Below, piece after piece: positions 62,898-64,000 of a stretch of 64,000 bases of DNA; the stretch's first letter is position 1, and each line of letters starts with the position of its first letter. Below the pieces are notes generated by a model. It was not told where the DNA came from, did no database searches, and was given only the letters and a program-made list of their open reading frames with translations. This DNA is from Bacteroidaceae bacterium. Its GTDB lineage: Bacteria; Bacteroidota; Bacteroidia; Bacteroidales; Bacteroidaceae. The stretch spans positions 1 to 64,000 of the forward strand of contig JAFXVS010000030.1 in the NCBI GenBank assembly GCA_017534815.1, given 5' to 3'. A program made the position numbers and the translations under genes.

Positions 62898-62930
62898 AGT
62901 TTAGAGTTTAGAGTTTAGAGTTTAGAGTTT
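62898..62930 (+). repeat. Perfect heptamer tandem repeat
   Basis: AGTTTAG is repeated four times exactly, followed by AGTTTTT, just upstream of the glycosyltransferase gene start on the minus strand. It is the cleanest copy of the 7-nt family seen also at 6747, 25222, 42397 and 50083. Confidence 0.75.
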
Positions 62931-63147
62931 TTTTCTTACCATTGCAAAAATATTTCAAAAAGTACAACAAATGTTTCCTCTTCTATCCCGTTTTGTTTCC
63001 CAAAACTCTCTTTAAGGTATAAAAGAACGAGTCTGTAACTCTTGTTACACTTTCTTTCACTTTTGTTACATATAGAGAAAGTACAGGGTGGTGACATTTA
63101 TAGAAACAATTGAAACATTAGATATAAAGCGGGTCGTATAAAGTCCG

Positions 63148-63258
63148 TAACTTTGCACCAGAAATAAAAAAGGAAAAGTTAGTAAAGCATAAATAGGTTA
63201 ATAATTAGTTAGTTAGTTAATTAGTCGAGAAAGCCAGGCTTCGGGAGAAGCCTGGCTT
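63148..63258 (+). ncRNA. Candidate small RNA
   Basis: A -7 box TAACTTTG (63148-63155) followed by GCACC, about 75 AT-rich bases without an open frame, and a perfect 12-bp hairpin followed by TTTTCT make a unit of roughly 95-105 nt. The box lacks a TTTG at the proper -33 distance. The hairpin could equally end the regulator gene that converges on it. Confidence 0.35.
63231..63258. terminator. Strong hairpin terminator
   Basis: AAGCCAGGCTTC and GAAGCCTGGCTT pair perfectly (12 bp) around GGGA. On the plus strand TTCTATT follows. On the minus strand it starts three bases after the regulator's stop codon, so it may end transcripts from both sides. Confidence 0.7.
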
Positions 63259-63260
63259 TT

Positions 63261-64000
63261 CTATTCATGCTGCTTCACCCATTCTGACGGAGTGAGTCCA
63301 TAGAGTGCCTTGAAGCTGGTGGAGAAGGCCGAAAGAGACTTAAAGCCAGTAGCAACGCTGACACCTGTGATGTCATAGTCCTTTTCGGCCAAGAGACGGG
63401 CAGCTTCTTTCAGACGCACATACTTGACGAAGTCACGAGGTGACTGGCCGGTGAGGTCTTTCATCTTGCGATAAAAGTGTACGCGACTGATACCGACCTT
63501 GTCTGCCACCACTTCGACAGACAGTTCCGGATTGTCCATATTCTCGTTGATGACCTTCATCACACGTTTCATCAAGTTCTCGTCGGGCGATTCCATCTCC
63601 ACCTTGTCGATATGTTCCTCCTGCTGCTTGTCACCATGATACTTGCCCTGTAAGATCTGGCGTGTCTTCAGCAGTTGCAAGATCGTTGTACGGAGCACGT
63701 CAATGTTAAACGGCTTCGACACGTAGGCATCGGCACCGTTAGAAATACCGACGATGCGGTCTGCGTCACTACCCAAGGCGGTCACCAAGACTATCGGGAT
63801 ATGATTGGTGTTGAAATTCGACTTCAGTTTCTGGCAGAGTGTCATACCGTCCATCACAGGCATCATGATGTCGCTGACGACAATATCAACCTTACCTGGA
63901 TGCGACACGATATAGTCCCACGCCTCCTGACCGTTGGCACAAGCCTGCACCACCAGTTCTGAAGACAATTCGCTCTGCACATACTGACGTATCGCCTCAT
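63261..64000 (-). CDS. Response-regulator/AraC part of a hybrid two-component sensor (partial)
   Basis: The frame is open through the right edge, so this is the C-terminal part (about 246 aa) of a longer protein. A receiver domain carries VDIVVSDIMMPVMDGMTLC (phospho-acceptor Asp) and ALGSDADRIVGISNGADAYVSKPF in part (the conserved Lys in SKPF). It is followed by an AraC-type HTH pair (LSVEVVADKVGISRVHFYRK, then ITGVSVATGFKSLSAFSTSF). This order at the C-terminus is that of Bacteroidetes hybrid two-component systems, which switch on glycan-use genes. The internal GTG at 63980 is not the start. Confidence 0.9.
   Translation of the reverse strand, partial: EAIRQYVQSELSSELVVQACANGQEAWDYIVSHPGKVDIVVSDIMMPVMDGMTLCQKLKSNFNTNHIPIVLVTALGSDADRIVGISNGADAYVSKPFNIDVLRTTILQLLKTRQILQGKYHGDKQQEEHIDKVEMESPDENLMKRVMKVINENMDNPELSVEVVADKVGISRVHFYRKMKDLTGQSPRDFVKYVRLKEAARLLAEKDYDITGVSVATGFKSLSAFSTSFKALYGLTPSEWVKQHE

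Larger units (their letters stand above)
62862..63260. other. Non-coding stretch with repeat, promoter-like box and hairpin
   Basis: No gene is visible in these 399 bases. The stretch holds a perfect heptamer array (62898-62930), a plus-strand TAACTTTGCACC box (63148-63155) with no open frame after it, a TTAG-rich run (63205-63225) and a strong hairpin (63231-63258). Confidence 0.65.

Noticed and set aside
1..64000. tRNA or rRNA genes, CRISPR arrays, insertion sequences and prophage genes
   Set aside because: I looked for cloverleaf 3' ends, regularly spaced direct repeats of 24-40 bases and transposase or integrase motifs, and saw none. The tandem repeats present have units of 7-9 or 21 bases without spacers.

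Overview
The window looks like chromosomal DNA of a Prevotella-like member of the Bacteroidales. The evidence is a complete set of type IX secretion (T9SS) core genes (porP/sprF, gldK, gldL, gldM, gldN, porU, porV), Bacteroidetes promoters of the form TTTG-N19-21-TAnnTTTG ahead of most transcription units, Bacteroidetes-only families (DUF4290, DUF3822, DUF4468-like, BspA-like repeats), and the start of a hybrid two-component regulator of the sugar-sensing kind. I see no rRNA, tRNA, CRISPR array, transposase or phage gene.

Layout. 0-2.4 kb (minus strand): a cut-short BspA-like repeat protein, an orphan small protein, then gmk and yicC. 2.4-5.7 kb (plus): tsaB, a DUF4290 gene, murA and rimM. 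5.8-11.8 kb: the T9SS operon porP-gldKLMN, closed by a terminator. 12.0-19.5 kb: threonine synthesis (thrA, an ApgM-type homoserine kinase candidate, thrC), split by a 2.4-kb segment with a secreted DUF4468-like gene, an unusual repeat element and a metallo-beta-lactamase-fold gene. 19.5-26.3 kb: a 7TM-HD phosphodiesterase, two SGNH proteins and an MBOAT acyltransferase that look like a cell-surface O-acetylation system, and an AlkZ-related protein. 26.3-34.8 kb: dxr, rseP, a FAH-family gene, porU, porV and ispF. 34.8-38.8 kb: an operon of a zinc dehydrogenase, a nucleotidylyltransferase-GHMP kinase fusion and a GH29 alpha-L-fucosidase. 38.8-44.0 kb (minus): a low-complexity secreted protein, then an operon of a 249-aa membrane-anchored protein, a DUF3822 gene, rsmD and an M13 peptidase. 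44.2-50.5 kb: a RecD-like helicase, a large outer-membrane receptor-like protein, a MORN protein and menA. 50.6-54.7 kb (minus): an HD/OB nuclease gene followed by an aldo/keto reductase, an amidohydrolase-fold lactonase candidate and a FucP-type permease. 54.8-64 kb: a GH30-like hydrolase, gltX, waaA, a HAD nucleotidase, aroB, rfbC, a family-2 glycosyltransferase, and the 3' part of a response-regulator/AraC gene running off the right edge.

How the genes fit together. Much of the window is housekeeping: cell wall and LPS (murA, waaA, rfbC, GT2), isoprenoids and menaquinone (dxr, ispF, menA), translation (gltX, rimM, rsmD, tsaB) and amino acids (thrA, thrC, aroB). Two themes stand out. One is protein export through T9SS, split over two loci. 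The other is L-fucose use: a periplasmic fucosidase, a permease, and oxidoreductase and lactonase candidates, with a two-domain kinase/nucleotidylyltransferase of unknown substrate in the fucosidase operon.

The most unusual signals are not genes. There are tandem 7-, 8- and 9-nucleotide repeats between genes, with the 7-nt family also inside coding regions in frame. A 19-nt palindrome sits flush against the stop codon of three genes. A composite repeat sits inside the threonine locus. Two back-to-back promoter pairs have their -7 boxes only 22-23 bp apart.
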